Source: Streptomyces sp. HmicA12
GTDB lineage: Bacteria > Actinomycetota > Actinomycetes > Streptomycetales > Streptomycetaceae
Length of the DNA stretch: 64,000 bases
Direction of reading: 5' to 3'
Assembly: GCF_000373565.1 (NCBI RefSeq)
Contig: NZ_KB891842.1
Coordinates: 434,001 to 498,000 of the forward strand
Below the pieces are notes generated by a model. The model worked only from the letters and a program-made list of their open reading frames with translations, had not been told where the DNA came from and searched no databases. Within the stretch, counting starts at the first letter, position 1. Each line of letters begins with the position of its first letter. Shown in pieces: positions 26,059-34,657 of the stretch. Position numbers and translations under genes: made by a program.

Positions 26059-27033
26059 TCAGGCCGCGAGTTGCGTGTCCAGCGCGGCCAGCAACCAGTC
26101 GTGCGCGGTGCCCGGCGTCGGCTCCGGACGGGCGCCCTCAGGGGTGACCAGCTCCGACACCAGGGCCCAGTAGCCGTCGAGCCGTGGGTCGACCGCGAGC
26201 TGCCGGGCCAGCTCGTGGCGGAACCCCGGGGTGTCCCGGCACCGGAGCACGCTCGCGTACGTCGCCACGAAGCAGTCGAGGGCGTCGCCCGGCGCGGGGC
26301 CCGCGCCCGCGCGCATCGTGCGGGCCGCCAGGTCGTAGGCCTCCGCGAGGCCCGCGTACAGCAGCGCGGATTCCCGCGCGCCCGCCGCCCGGTGCGCGGC
26401 CGGCTGGGTGGGGGCGCCGGGCGGGCTCGGGCAGGGCCGTGACACCAGGGCGCACAGCCGCGCGAAGGCGAGCACCTGGGCCGGCGACGGGGCGTCGGGC
26501 GGCTCCGGGACGGTGGCCGCCAGGAAGGCGGCCCGCGCCTTCGCCGGCATCCGCGGCGGCAGCCAGGCCCGCCAGAACCGGGCCAGCGGGTCCGTGCTCG
26601 GCGGCGTACCCAGCGCGCCCACGAGCCGCAGCCGGTCCGCGCGCTCCCGCGGGGAGGACTCGTGGACCAGCCGCAGCGCCGCCTCCTGCCAGCGCAGCGC
26701 GCTGAGCCGCGAGCCGAGCGTGCGCAACTGTCCCGCGACGGCGTCCTCCAAAACCCCTTGCGCGCCCGCCTGTTCGTCGACGATGCGGCGCACCTCCGGG
26801 ACGGGCAGGCCGAGGCCGCGCAGGGAACGGATGAACGCCAGCCGCTCCAGCGCGTCGGGGGCGTAGCGGCGGTGTCCGCCCGCGCTGCGCGAGCGCTCCG
26901 GCAGCAGACCGCTGTCGGAGTAGAAGCGGACGGTCTTGACGGTGGTGCCCGCGTGCTCGGCGAGCTCGCCGATGCTCCACAGGCCATCGGCCCCGGAGAC
27001 GGACGCGGAAACGGGCTCGGACGGCAGCGGCAC
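26059..27033 (-). CDS. MerR-family transcriptional regulator
   Basis: 324 residues from GTG at 27033, with GGGAGG five bases upstream. The N-terminal MerR domain is unmistakable: WSIGELAEHAGTTVKTVRFY, SDSGLLPERSRSAGGHRRY and a dimerisation helix to about residue 125. A long C-terminal domain (about 190 residues) is rich in Ala, Arg and Pro and lacks cysteine metal sites, pointing to an organic effector. It is divergent from the hydrolase at 27128, whose promoter-like 19-bp spacer dyad (27034-27064) is a textbook MerR target, so activation of that gene is very likely. Its ribosome site lies inside the dyad. Confidence 0.88.
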   Translation of the reverse strand: MPLPSEPVSASVSGADGLWSIGELAEHAGTTVKTVRFYSDSGLLPERSRSAGGHRRYAPDALERLAFIRSLRGLGLPVPEVRRIVDEQAGAQGVLEDAVAGQLRTLGSRLSALRWQEAALRLVHESSPRERADRLRLVGALGTPPSTDPLARFWRAWLPPRMPAKARAAFLAATVPEPPDAPSPAQVLAFARLCALVSRPCPSPPGAPTQPAAHRAAGARESALLYAGLAEAYDLAARTMRAGAGPAPGDALDCFVATYASVLRCRDTPGFRHELARQLAVDPRLDGYWALVSELVTPEGARPEPTPGTAHDWLLAALDTQLAA

Positions 27034-27064
27034 TTGAACCTCCCTCAGGGGGAGTTCCTAACCT
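27034..27064 (+). promoter_or_regulatory. MerR-type promoter with 19-bp spacer
   Basis: TTGAAC (27034-27039) and TAACCT (27059-27064) are separated by 19 bp. The spacer holds a near-perfect dyad, GAACCTCCC / GGGGAGTTC, centred near 27047. The over-long spacer with a central dyad is the hallmark of promoters activated by MerR proteins through DNA untwisting. It points to the hydrolase gene at 27128 (about 60 bp downstream). Confidence 0.75.
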
Positions 27065-27127
27065 ACCGGCCGACGCGGCGGGCGGACGGTCCTGCCGCGG
27101 ACGACGGAGTCCCGAGGAGTGTGGGTC

Positions 27128-28648
27128 ATGACGGAGTTCGTTCTGGTTCCGGGGTTGTTCACCGGCCCGCAGGTGTGGCGGGAGACGGCCGGAAAGCTGG
27201 CGGCCGAGGGGGCGAAGACACATGTGGTGGGCCTGCCCGCGGCGGACGGCGGGGAGGGGCCCGGCGTCGATCTGGAGGCCCTCATCGCACGGGTCGTCGA
27301 GACGATCGACGCCATCGGCGCGGCCGAGGACGAGCCCGATGTCGTGCTCGTCGGGCACGACTACGGAGTGTTCGCGGCGGTGGGCGCGGCCGACCGGCGC
27401 GCGGGGCGGATCGCGCGGATCGTCTACGTCGACGCGCCGCTGGTCGGGGACGGCATGCCGCCCCTGGCCGCCGTCCCCGACCAGGAGCTGCGCGAACGCC
27501 TCGCCGCGGCCGGGGAGACGGCGGGAGAGCTGGCGCCGCCCGCCCGCGACGAGTGGCGGCGCTGGGGGAGCACCGCGGGCCTCACCGACGAGGCCCTCGA
27601 CCGGCTGACCGAGGCCGCCGTGCCCCAGCCGCTCGGCACCCTGCTGCTACCGCTGCGCCTGACCGGGGCGGCCGAGCCGATCCCGACCACCGGAGTGCTC
27701 TGCGCGGAGAGCGGCGCGACCATCGCCGCCGTCCGCATGCTGCTGAGCTTCGGCGACCCGGCGCTCCAGGCCCTGGCCAGGCCCGACGTCACGTTCTTCG
27801 AACTGCCCACCGGGCACTGGCCGATGCTGTCCTGCCCCGACGAGCTCGCCGGCGCCCTGCTCGCGGCCGCCGCGGGCGACGGGGTCAGCCTCGCCGCCCC
27901 CGCGCAGGAGGAGCCGGCGACGCCCGGATATCTGCGGCCCTTCCTCATCGACGTACCGGAGATCCCCCGCGAACGGCACGGCACCGTCGATCTGTACGTT
28001 CCCGAAGGCGCGGAGTCGACGCCGCGTCCCGCGATCGTGTTCGTGCACGGCGGGCCCGTGCCGGCCGGCGTGGAGCCGACACCGCGCGACTGGTCGACCT
28101 TCGTCGGCTACGCCCGTCTCGCCGCGGACCACGGAGTGGTCGGGGTGACGCTCGACCACCGGCTGCACGACGTGAGCGCCTATCCGACGGCCGCGGAGGA
28201 CCTGGCCGCCGCGGTGGCCGAGGTGCGCGCCGACCCACGGGTCGACGCGGACCGGATCGCCCTGTGGTTCTTCTCCGGCAGCGGGCCGATGACGGCTCCG
28301 TGGCTGAGCGAGCCGCCGCCGTGGCTGCGCTGCCTGGCCGCCTGCTACCCGATCATGGCGCCGCTGCCGGGCTGGGGCGTGAACGACCCCCGGTTCCGGC
28401 CCGCGGAGGTGGTGGCGCGCGGCGGCACGCTGCCGTTCGTCCTCGTCCGGGCGGGCCTGGAGACGTCCGCGGTCGCCGCGACCGTGGCCGAGTTCGTCGC
28501 CGCGGCCGAGACCGGCGGCGTACCGGTCGAGGTGATCGACGTACCCGACGGTCACCACGCCTTCGAGGGGCTCGACCACAGCGACACCGCGCGCGTGGCC
28601 GTGCGGGAGGCGATGCGGCGGGTGCTGGAGCGGCTGGACGTCCGGTAG
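27128..28648 (+). CDS. Fusion of two alpha/beta-hydrolase domains
   Basis: 506 residues from ATG at 27128 with GAGGAG upstream. The N-terminal domain (1-250) has FVLVPGLFTGPQVW, the nucleophile elbow GHDYGVF (Asp at the nucleophile position, as in epoxide hydrolase/dehalogenase relatives) and a late GHWPML histidine. The C-terminal domain (about 265-506) has the oxyanion-type VFVHGGP, a second elbow FSGSGP with Ser nucleophile and GHHAFEG for the catalytic His, resembling dienelactone-hydrolase/esterase proteins. Two complete, unlike hydrolase domains in one chain are unusual. The divergent MerR regulator probably induces it, so a detoxifying or catabolic role is inferred. Confidence 0.83.
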   Translation: MTEFVLVPGLFTGPQVWRETAGKLAAEGAKTHVVGLPAADGGEGPGVDLEALIARVVETIDAIGAAEDEPDVVLVGHDYGVFAAVGAADRRAGRIARIVYVDAPLVGDGMPPLAAVPDQELRERLAAAGETAGELAPPARDEWRRWGSTAGLTDEALDRLTEAAVPQPLGTLLLPLRLTGAAEPIPTTGVLCAESGATIAAVRMLLSFGDPALQALARPDVTFFELPTGHWPMLSCPDELAGALLAAAAGDGVSLAAPAQEEPATPGYLRPFLIDVPEIPRERHGTVDLYVPEGAESTPRPAIVFVHGGPVPAGVEPTPRDWSTFVGYARLAADHGVVGVTLDHRLHDVSAYPTAAEDLAAAVAEVRADPRVDADRIALWFFSGSGPMTAPWLSEPPPWLRCLAACYPIMAPLPGWGVNDPRFRPAEVVARGGTLPFVLVRAGLETSAVAATVAEFVAAAETGGVPVEVIDVPDGHHAFEGLDHSDTARVAVREAMRRVLERLDVR

Positions 28649-28657
28649 TGGCAGCGC

Positions 28658-29125
28658 CTACGGCTTGAAGTACTCCGCCATCAGGTCGCTGACCCATTCC
28701 GGCTGGCTGACGTCGACGACGCGGAACTCCTTCATCGTCGGCTTCAGGTCGATGACCGGGGTGCCGGATACCGCGTCGAGGCCCACCACGGTGAGTTCGC
28801 GGCCGCGGACCGACTCGATCGCGCAGCACGTCACCCCGATGCGGTTCGGTCTGCGGGGGCCGCGGCCGGCGAACACCCCGACGGGCGGGAGGCCGGAGCG
28901 ACCGCGGTAGGGGCGGGGCTCGCGGTGGTCGTCGCTCTCCGGGAACCGGTCGAAGACGAAGAGGACCTCCACGTGGGAGAAGCCATCGAGGCCCTGGAGG
29001 CAGGCGTCACCGAACCGCTCGTCGACGGTGATCGTGCTGCGCACGGCACCCCAGTTGTCGGTGTCCTGGACGTCCGTCCGGTCGTTGCGGACCGTACCGA
29101 TCGGTGTGATCTCGAAGCTGGACAT
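28658..29125 (-). CDS. TrmO/TsaA-like SAM-dependent methyltransferase
   Basis: 155 residues from ATG at 29125 (GTG at 29131 is an alternative; GAGGGAG suits either). The family motifs are clear: IGTVRNDRTD at the start, LDGFSHVEVLFVFD, the GVFAGRGPRRPNRIGVT segment and LDAVSGTPVIDLKPTMKEF. TrmO enzymes add a methyl group to t6A at tRNA position 37. This protein is a short version without the C-terminal domain of E. coli TrmO, so its substrate could differ. It converges on the hydrolase gene with a 9-base gap. Confidence 0.82.
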   Translation of the reverse strand: MSSFEITPIGTVRNDRTDVQDTDNWGAVRSTITVDERFGDACLQGLDGFSHVEVLFVFDRFPESDDHREPRPYRGRSGLPPVGVFAGRGPRRPNRIGVTCCAIESVRGRELTVVGLDAVSGTPVIDLKPTMKEFRVVDVSQPEWVSDLMAEYFKP

Positions 29126-29198
29126 GGCCACGGTTCTCCCTCATCGGCCCCGCCCGGAGACGGTCCCCCGTCCACGTACCGGACGAACGGCTTTGTCG

Positions 29199-30026
29199 TC
29201 ACGCCTTCTTGGCCACTCCGCAGAAATGGGTCACGTCCACGATCCCGGCCTCGTCGGCGGTGTCCGGGCGCCAGCGGGAGCAGGAGACGAGGCCCGGTTC
29301 GAGCAGGTCGGTGCCGTCGAAGAGCGTGAGGAGTTCCGCCCGGGTGCGCAGGGTCATGGGGGCCGAGCCCTGGCTGTTCCAGTAGCGCACCGCCTCCGCC
29401 ATCGCCTCGCCGTCCACCTCGGTGGTGGGGTGGGAGATCACCAGGTGGCTGCCGGAGGGCAGGGCGTCCAGGAGCGTGCGGACGATGCTCCGGGCCTGCT
29501 CGGTGTCCATGATGAAGTTGACGACGCCGAGCATCGTCAGGGCGATCGGGCGCGTGAAGTCCAGGGTCGCGGCGGCCCGTTGCAGGATGGCGCCGGGGTC
29601 GTGCACGTCGGCCTCGATGTAGTCCGTGGCGCCCTCGGCGGTGCTGGTGAGCAGCGCGTGCGCGTGCCGGAGCACGATCGGGTCGTTGTCCACGTACACG
29701 ATGCGGCAGCTCGGGTCGGAGCGCTGGGCGACCTCGTGGGTGTTGTCGACCGTGGGCAGCCCGGTGCCGACGTCCAGGAACTGCCGGATCCCGGCCTGCC
29801 CGACGAGGAACTTGACGGCCCGCGCCAGGAACTGACGGTCCGCCACGGCGGAGCGGGGGAGCGCCGGCACGAACCCGAGGATCTGCTCACCGACCTCCTC
29901 GTCGACGGGGTAGTTGTCCTTGCCGCCGAGCCAGTAGTTCCAGATGCGGGCCGAGTGCGACACATCGGTGCGGAGCCGGGCTGTGCGGACGTGGGTTTCG
30001 TCGTGGGACAGCGACGCGTCTGACAT
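29199..30026 (-). CDS. SAM-dependent methyltransferase, DUF574 family
   Basis: 275 residues. Typical of the large actinomycete DUF574 family: N-terminal ARIWNYWLGGKDNYPVD, SAM-binding FLDVGTGLPTVDNTHEVAQ, YVDNDPIVLRHAHALL and a VNFIMD element. The fold is a class I methyltransferase. Streptomyces genomes carry many copies, and substrates are mostly unknown. No obvious partner gene is adjacent. An AT-rich patch with TAGATT about 45 bp upstream (near 30070) may be its promoter. Confidence 0.87.
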   Translation of the reverse strand: MSDASLSHDETHVRTARLRTDVSHSARIWNYWLGGKDNYPVDEEVGEQILGFVPALPRSAVADRQFLARAVKFLVGQAGIRQFLDVGTGLPTVDNTHEVAQRSDPSCRIVYVDNDPIVLRHAHALLTSTAEGATDYIEADVHDPGAILQRAAATLDFTRPIALTMLGVVNFIMDTEQARSIVRTLLDALPSGSHLVISHPTTEVDGEAMAEAVRYWNSQGSAPMTLRTRAELLTLFDGTDLLEPGLVSCSRWRPDTADEAGIVDVTHFCGVAKKA

Positions 30027-30145
30027 GCCTGGGTCTCCTCAAGGTCTTCACGTGATCGGCAACGCGCTTAATCTAGACCTGTGTTGATCGCCCGGCATCC
30101 CACTCCGGCGATACTTGTCCAGCTTCGGTCGCCGTGCCGGCCCCG

Positions 30146-30613
30146 TCAGGACGGCACCATGCCGAGCTGGCGCAGCTGGGAGAGCACATCGACGACGCCC
30201 TGGATCTCGACGACCCGCCCGCCCGCGAACCGGAAGATGAAGATCTCCCGGTAGGAGACGCTCTTCCCGGTGGCCGGCCTGCCGCGGTACTCGCCCAGGT
30301 GGGTCCCGGTGACGGTGTTCCTGACGACGACCTTGTCCGCCTGCGCGATCGTCTCCTCGACGGTGACGCGAAGATCGGGAAAGGCGCGCAGGAGGATCTC
30401 CCAGACACGCTTCAACGCCTCGATTCCCGTCACGTCCATCGGTATCGGGGTGTGGAAGTCGAGGTCCGGCGCGAAGTACGCGTCCATGGCCTCGGCGACG
30501 GCGGCCGGGTCACCGGTGTTCGCGGCGTCGTGGAAGCGGGTGAGGATTGCGGTGTGGTCCGTCGCCGCCGTGGTGGTCGCGGAGGTCGGCGCGGGTGTCT
30601 GTGAAGTCGGCAT
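30146..30613 (-). CDS. SnoaL-like polyketide-cyclase/NTF2-fold protein
   Basis: 155 residues from ATG at 30613, chosen for GGAGA at proper spacing. After a Thr/Pro/Ala-rich tail of about 28 residues comes an NTF2-like cone fold: AILTRFHDAANTGD, MDAYFAPDLDFHTP, LLRAFPDLRVTVEE, DKVVVRNTVTGTHLGEY and REIFIFRFAGGRVVEIQGV. This is the SnoaL-like ester-cyclase pattern, with conserved His and Asp at usual positions. Most such stand-alone proteins have no defined substrate. Nothing around it suggests a polyketide cluster. Confidence 0.8.
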   Translation of the reverse strand: MPTSQTPAPTSATTTAATDHTAILTRFHDAANTGDPAAVAEAMDAYFAPDLDFHTPIPMDVTGIEALKRVWEILLRAFPDLRVTVEETIAQADKVVVRNTVTGTHLGEYRGRPATGKSVSYREIFIFRFAGGRVVEIQGVVDVLSQLRQLGMVPS

Positions 30614-30993
30614 GAGTGTCTCCGGAACGGTCGTCGGGTCTCGCATCGGCAAAGGTCGCTCGGTCATGCGCCGGTAGGCATCGCTCGCTCTCGCTTCGGC
30701 GCGAGGTCTCGGCAGTACGACGAGACCGTGGCCGGGATGGTGACTCCGCCGATGGGGAGCCCGCACGTGCGCGGCCGGGCGTTGTCGTACCCCCGGTGTA
30801 GCGTCAGGGCCGGAGTCAGGCTCACGTTCTGCTCGGTGGACGGAGGCGTGCGGATGACGAGTACGACAGGCGCTGTCGTGGTGGTGTGGTTCCGGCATAT
30901 CGGCCGGAGCGCGGAAGCGGTGAGCGGACGTGACAGGTGGCAGACGCGGATGTCGAGCACGCCGGCACGCCCCTTTGAGCTGCGGGCCGCCCG
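30614..30993. other. 380-bp stretch without a recognised gene
   Basis: The region between the leftward SnoaL-like gene and the rightward DinB-like gene should hold both promoters. Only a 47-codon open frame (listed separately) stands out. No palindrome or RNA element that I can identify. Confidence 0.5.
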
Positions 30994-30997
30994 GTGA
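30854..30997 (+). CDS. Possible small ORF ahead of the DinB-like gene
   Basis: 47 codons from ATG at 30854, with GGAGG 8 bases upstream, ending in a GTGA overlap with the next gene start. The peptide begins with a hydrophobic stretch (TGAVVVVWF) and ends Arg-rich. The ribosome site and coupling are suggestive, but I recognise no family. It may be a leader peptide or a chance frame. Confidence 0.2.
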   Translation: MTSTTGAVVVVWFRHIGRSAEAVSGRDRWQTRMSSTPARPFELRAAR

Positions 30998-31503
30998 GCG
31001 CCGAACTCGACGCCCTCAAGGGCGCCCTGGACGGCCAGCGCGGGCACGTCCTCGGAATCCTCGAAGGACTCTCGGAGGAGGACCTGCGACGCCCCGTGCT
31101 GCCCAGCGGCTGGAGCTGCCTGGCCCTGCTGCGCCACCTCACCCTGGATGTCGAACGCTTCTGGTTCGCCGGGGTGGTCGCGGGCGACCCGGAGGTGACC
31201 GCACGGTTCGTGGCGGGCGCGGAGGCGCACTGGTACGTCCCCGAGGGGATGAAGGTCGAGGAGGTCTTCGCCGACTACCGCGCTGCCGTCTCGCGATCGG
31301 ACGCGGTACTCGCCGGCGCTGCCCCGGACCAGGAACTCGCCGCGTGGCCCACGGAGCTGTGGCCGGACTGGCGGCTGCCCGACGTGCGGCACGTCCTGAT
31401 CCACGTACTCACCGAAGTCGCCTGCCACAGCGGGCACTTGGATGCCGTGCGCGAACTGATCGACGGCACGACCTGGCTCGGCGGAAGCCCTTACGGGGAC
31501 TGA
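30994..31503 (+). CDS. DinB-family protein (DUF664-like)
   Basis: 169 residues from GTG at 30994. It is a four-helix-bundle DinB/YfiT-type protein with the three-His metal pattern: CLALLRHLTLDVERF (first His), a central His in AEAHWYVP and VACHSGHLDAVREL near the C-terminus. Members act as thiol-dependent S-transferases (for example with mycothiol) or have unknown roles. The neighbours give no substrate clue. It may follow a small ORF with which it overlaps by four bases. Confidence 0.82.
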   Translation: MSAELDALKGALDGQRGHVLGILEGLSEEDLRRPVLPSGWSCLALLRHLTLDVERFWFAGVVAGDPEVTARFVAGAEAHWYVPEGMKVEEVFADYRAAVSRSDAVLAGAAPDQELAAWPTELWPDWRLPDVRHVLIHVLTEVACHSGHLDAVRELIDGTTWLGGSPYGD

Positions 31504-31543
31504 CTCCGAGGGATCGGGCCGTCGCGGCCGTAGGGTCTTCGGT

Positions 31544-32194
31544 ATGGATCACGCAACACTGCTCAGGGCCGTCGACGAGGCGTTCGCCGTGACGGGCGCG
31601 GACACCCCGCCCTGGGCCGATCCGCACGACGGCGTCGAGGTGCGCGACGAGGAGTACTCGCGCTGCCTGGACCCGGGGAAGTACCGCATCCTCGCCGCCC
31701 GGGCCGACGCCTGGGCGCGGGCGCTCACCGGGCTCGGGCTCGCGGCGGCGGAGACGGTGGAGCACCCGACGGAGATCTGGCGGCACAGGCCCGAGACCCC
31801 GCTCGACAGCGCCGTCCTGGTGCGCCCCGTGCGGCCGGACGCGGCGGTGCTGGTCTTCGGGTTCGCGGCCGTCGACGACGTGCCCCGGACCGTCGTGATG
31901 ATGGGTGCGGGCGACCCCGCGGTGCGGCTCGAACAGGTCCCGGACTGCGGCTGCGACGCCTGCGACGACGGCTCCGCCGGTCTCCTGGAGGTGATGGACG
32001 ACGTCGCGCTCGCCGTGGTCACCGGCGCGTTCGTGCACGTCGACGCCGGACAGGACCGGAAGATCGTCGACACGGGCGACGGCTGGTCGGCGACGAACTG
32101 GAGCCCGCCCGCCCCACCGGTCGAGGGCGTCCTGGCCGCGGCGCGCGCCGGGCGGTCGCCGTACGAGGTCGCGCGGGGAGCGGCCTGGTACTGA
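31544..32194 (+). CDS. Conserved hypothetical protein (DUF6226-like)
   Basis: 216 residues, acidic, no signal or membrane segment. N-terminal LLRAVDEAFAVTGADTPPW; central strands VLVRPVRPDAAVLVFGFA; a cysteine cluster C-G-C-D-A-C-D (about 143-149), which could bind metal; C-terminal GRSPYEVARGAAWY. It resembles a family common in Streptomyces (I think DUF6226, not certain). It stands alone, converging on the GlxA-type regulator 55 bases away. Function unknown. Confidence 0.72.
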   Translation: MDHATLLRAVDEAFAVTGADTPPWADPHDGVEVRDEEYSRCLDPGKYRILAARADAWARALTGLGLAAAETVEHPTEIWRHRPETPLDSAVLVRPVRPDAAVLVFGFAAVDDVPRTVVMMGAGDPAVRLEQVPDCGCDACDDGSAGLLEVMDDVALAVVTGAFVHVDAGQDRKIVDTGDGWSATNWSPPAPPVEGVLAAARAGRSPYEVARGAAWY

Positions 32195-32249
32195 TCCACC
32201 TTGCTACCCCGCTACCCCGCTGCCGGAACACGGCCCGTCCGCCTCTCCT

Positions 32250-33341
32250 TCATGAGGTGGCACTCATCGACCGCCGTGCCGGGGCTCCCGGGACCGTGGT
32301 GGTCGCCGATGTCCGTGCGGCCGTGTCCTCCTGGCCGGCCCTCCGCGTCCGGAAAGCGCGGCGGTACGCGGCGGGCGTGGTGCGCAGGGCCTCGTGGAAG
32401 CGGCGGCGCAGGTTGACGGCCGAGGAGAGTCCGACCCGGCGCGCGATGGTCTCCACGGGGAGGTCCGTCTCCTCCAACAGGGCCCGGGTGGCGGCGATCC
32501 GACGGTCCAGGAGCCAGCGGCCGGGGCTGATCCCCAGCTGCTCGGTGAACCGCCGGGTCAGCGTACGGGCGGAGACCTGCGCGCGGACCGCCATCTCGGC
32601 GACGGTGACCGGCTGGTCGAGGCGCCCGGACAGCCACTCCAGGAGCGGGGCGAGCGAGTCGGCGACCGGCCCGGAGGCGGGCAGTTCGGCGTACTGCAGC
32701 TGGCAGCCCTCGCGGTGCGGCGGCATCACCAGCTGCCGGGCGATCCGCAGCGCGTACGCGGCGCCCTGGTCGTGGCTGACCAGATGCAGACAGAGGTCCA
32801 CCGCCGCCGCCCCGCCGGCGCTGGTGGCGACGTCGCCGTGGTCGACGTAGAGCACGGCGGGGTCGACCCGGACCCGCGGGAACCGGGCCGCCAGTTCGGC
32901 GGCCCTGGCCCAGTGCGTGGCGGCCCGCCGCCCGTCGAGGAGCCCGGCGGCGGCGAGCACGAAGGCGCCCGAGCAGAGGCCGACGATCCGCGCCCCGCGC
33001 TCGTGGGCCCGGCGGACCGCGGCGACCACCGCCTCCGGGACCTCGGCGCCGGGCGACCGCTGCCAGCCGGGGACCAGCACGGTGTCCGCACGCTCCAGCG
33101 CGTCAAGACCGGCCGTGACGAGCAGGTCGTACCCGGCCTCGGTGCGGACCGGGCCGGGACGCTCCGTGCAGACCTCGAACGCGTACCGGGCGGGGACCGC
33201 GGGACCGTGGTCGCCGAAGACCTCGCTCGCGCAGGCCAGCACGAAGGTCGCCTGCGGCGGCCGCGCGAGGGCCACCACGCGGTGCGGCGCGGGGGATTCG
33301 GCGTACGGGGACGGCGTCATGGCGCGAAAGTACCTGTTCAT
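32250..33341 (-). CDS. GlxA-type AraC-family regulator with DJ-1/PfpI domain
   Basis: 363 residues. The N-terminal DJ-1/PfpI-like domain (about 20-190) has the elbow GLCSGAFVLAAAGLLDGRRA and ATHW. The C-terminal AraC DNA-binding domain carries both helix-turn-helix units: VTVAEMAVRAQVSARTLTRR, then PVETIARRVGLSSAVNLRRR with the family ending TTPAAYRRAF. Starts at 33341 and 33320 are both possible. It is divergent from the MFS transporter at 33368 with only 26 bases between starts, so it probably regulates that pump. Family members respond to small amines or nucleotides, often unknown. Confidence 0.87.
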   Translation of the reverse strand: MNRYFRAMTPSPYAESPAPHRVVALARPPQATFVLACASEVFGDHGPAVPARYAFEVCTERPGPVRTEAGYDLLVTAGLDALERADTVLVPGWQRSPGAEVPEAVVAAVRRAHERGARIVGLCSGAFVLAAAGLLDGRRAATHWARAAELAARFPRVRVDPAVLYVDHGDVATSAGGAAAVDLCLHLVSHDQGAAYALRIARQLVMPPHREGCQLQYAELPASGPVADSLAPLLEWLSGRLDQPVTVAEMAVRAQVSARTLTRRFTEQLGISPGRWLLDRRIAATRALLEETDLPVETIARRVGLSSAVNLRRRFHEALRTTPAAYRRAFRTRRAGQEDTAARTSATTTVPGAPARRSMSATS

Positions 33342-33367
33342 GTCGTCCGGGACACTGGGATTGCCGA

Positions 33368-34657
33368 ATGGTCCAGTCCAATATCGGTCCCGTGACCAGC
33401 GAGCAGACAGAGACGCCCACCGCCAGGACCGAACCGCCCGTCGCCCGGCCCCCGTTGTGGGACCGGCGCTTCACGCTCTACTTCGCCGCCCGCGCGGTCT
33501 CGCTGTTCGGCGACGCGATGATGCCGGTGGCCGCCGCGCTCGCGGTCGGCGCGCTGTACGGGATCACCGGGGCCGGGCTCGTCCTCGGCGTGTGGACCGG
33601 GACGTTCGTGCTCCTGGTCCTGTTCGGCGGGGTGTTCGCCGACCGGTTCGGGGCGCGCCGGATGATGGTCGGCGCGGACCTCGTCCGGGTGCTCACGCAA
33701 GGGGTGCTGGCCGTCGCGTTCTTCACCGGCGCGCCGCCGTTCTGGCTCCTGGTGACCATGGCCGCGGTGGCCGGCGCGGCCGTCGCGATGTTCCTGCCGG
33801 GTGTGAACGGCATGGTCCCGCTGGTCGCCCGCGAACCGCAGCGGGCCAACGCCACGCTCAAGGTGGCCGACGCGCTCGCCCATCTGCTCGGCCCGGCCCT
33901 CGCGGGCCTGCTCATCGCGGTGAGCAGTGCCGGGACCGTGTACACGATCGACGCGGGCACCTTCCTGCTGAGCGCCCTGTGCCTGGCCTGCCTCCGCCTC
34001 GCCCCGACGAGCACCGGACCGGCGGCCCGCACCGGCAGCTCACTGCGGCGCGATCTGCGCCAGGGCTGGCGGGAGTTCCGCGCCCGCACCTGGATGTGGT
34101 CCGTGATCCTGGTCTGGGTCGTCTTCGGCGTCCTGCTGTTCGGGCCGCTGGTACCGCTGAGTTCGGCGCTGATCGGCGACCGGCTCGGCCCCAACGCCTA
34201 CGGCCTGGCCGTGTCCTTCCTCGGCGTCGGTACCGTCCTCGGCGGCCTGCTGGCCCTGCGCCTGAGCCCGGCCAGACCGCTCGCCGCGGGCACGCTGGCC
34301 CTGACCCTGTACACCCTGCTGCCGCTCAGCGCGGCCCTGGCCACCGGGCTGCCGCCGCTCCTCGCGGGCCATGCGCTCGGCGGTGGCGCCCTGGCGTTCT
34401 GGTCGGTGATGTGGGCGACCAGCGTCCAGACCCACACCCCGCCCGAGGTCCTCAACCGGGTCTCCGCCTACGAACTGGCCGGCTCCGTGTCCGGGATCGC
34501 GCTCGGCCAGATCCTCGCGGGCCCGGCCACCGCGCTGGCCTCCCCGGAGCGGCTGCTCCTGGTGTCCGCGGGTGCCTGCCTGGCGGGCTGCGCGGCCCTG
34601 TTCGCGACCCCGGCGATCCGTACCCTGCGGCGGGCTCAGCCGTCGGTCTCACCGTAG
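33368..34657 (+). CDS. MFS transporter
   Basis: 429 residues from ATG at 33368 (GTG at 33392 is also possible). Twelve hydrophobic segments are visible, with motif A-like VFADRFGARRMM near residue 95 and a mid-loop TGSSLRRDLRQGWREF. It belongs to the MFS_3-type exporter group, like the pump at 21653 but divergent in sequence. The adjacent divergent GlxA-type regulator suggests inducible export. Its 3' end overlaps the converging DUF899 gene by 22 bases. Confidence 0.85.
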   Translation: MVQSNIGPVTSEQTETPTARTEPPVARPPLWDRRFTLYFAARAVSLFGDAMMPVAAALAVGALYGITGAGLVLGVWTGTFVLLVLFGGVFADRFGARRMMVGADLVRVLTQGVLAVAFFTGAPPFWLLVTMAAVAGAAVAMFLPGVNGMVPLVAREPQRANATLKVADALAHLLGPALAGLLIAVSSAGTVYTIDAGTFLLSALCLACLRLAPTSTGPAARTGSSLRRDLRQGWREFRARTWMWSVILVWVVFGVLLFGPLVPLSSALIGDRLGPNAYGLAVSFLGVGTVLGGLLALRLSPARPLAAGTLALTLYTLLPLSAALATGLPPLLAGHALGGGALAFWSVMWATSVQTHTPPEVLNRVSAYELAGSVSGIALGQILAGPATALASPERLLLVSAGACLAGCAALFATPAIRTLRRAQPSVSP

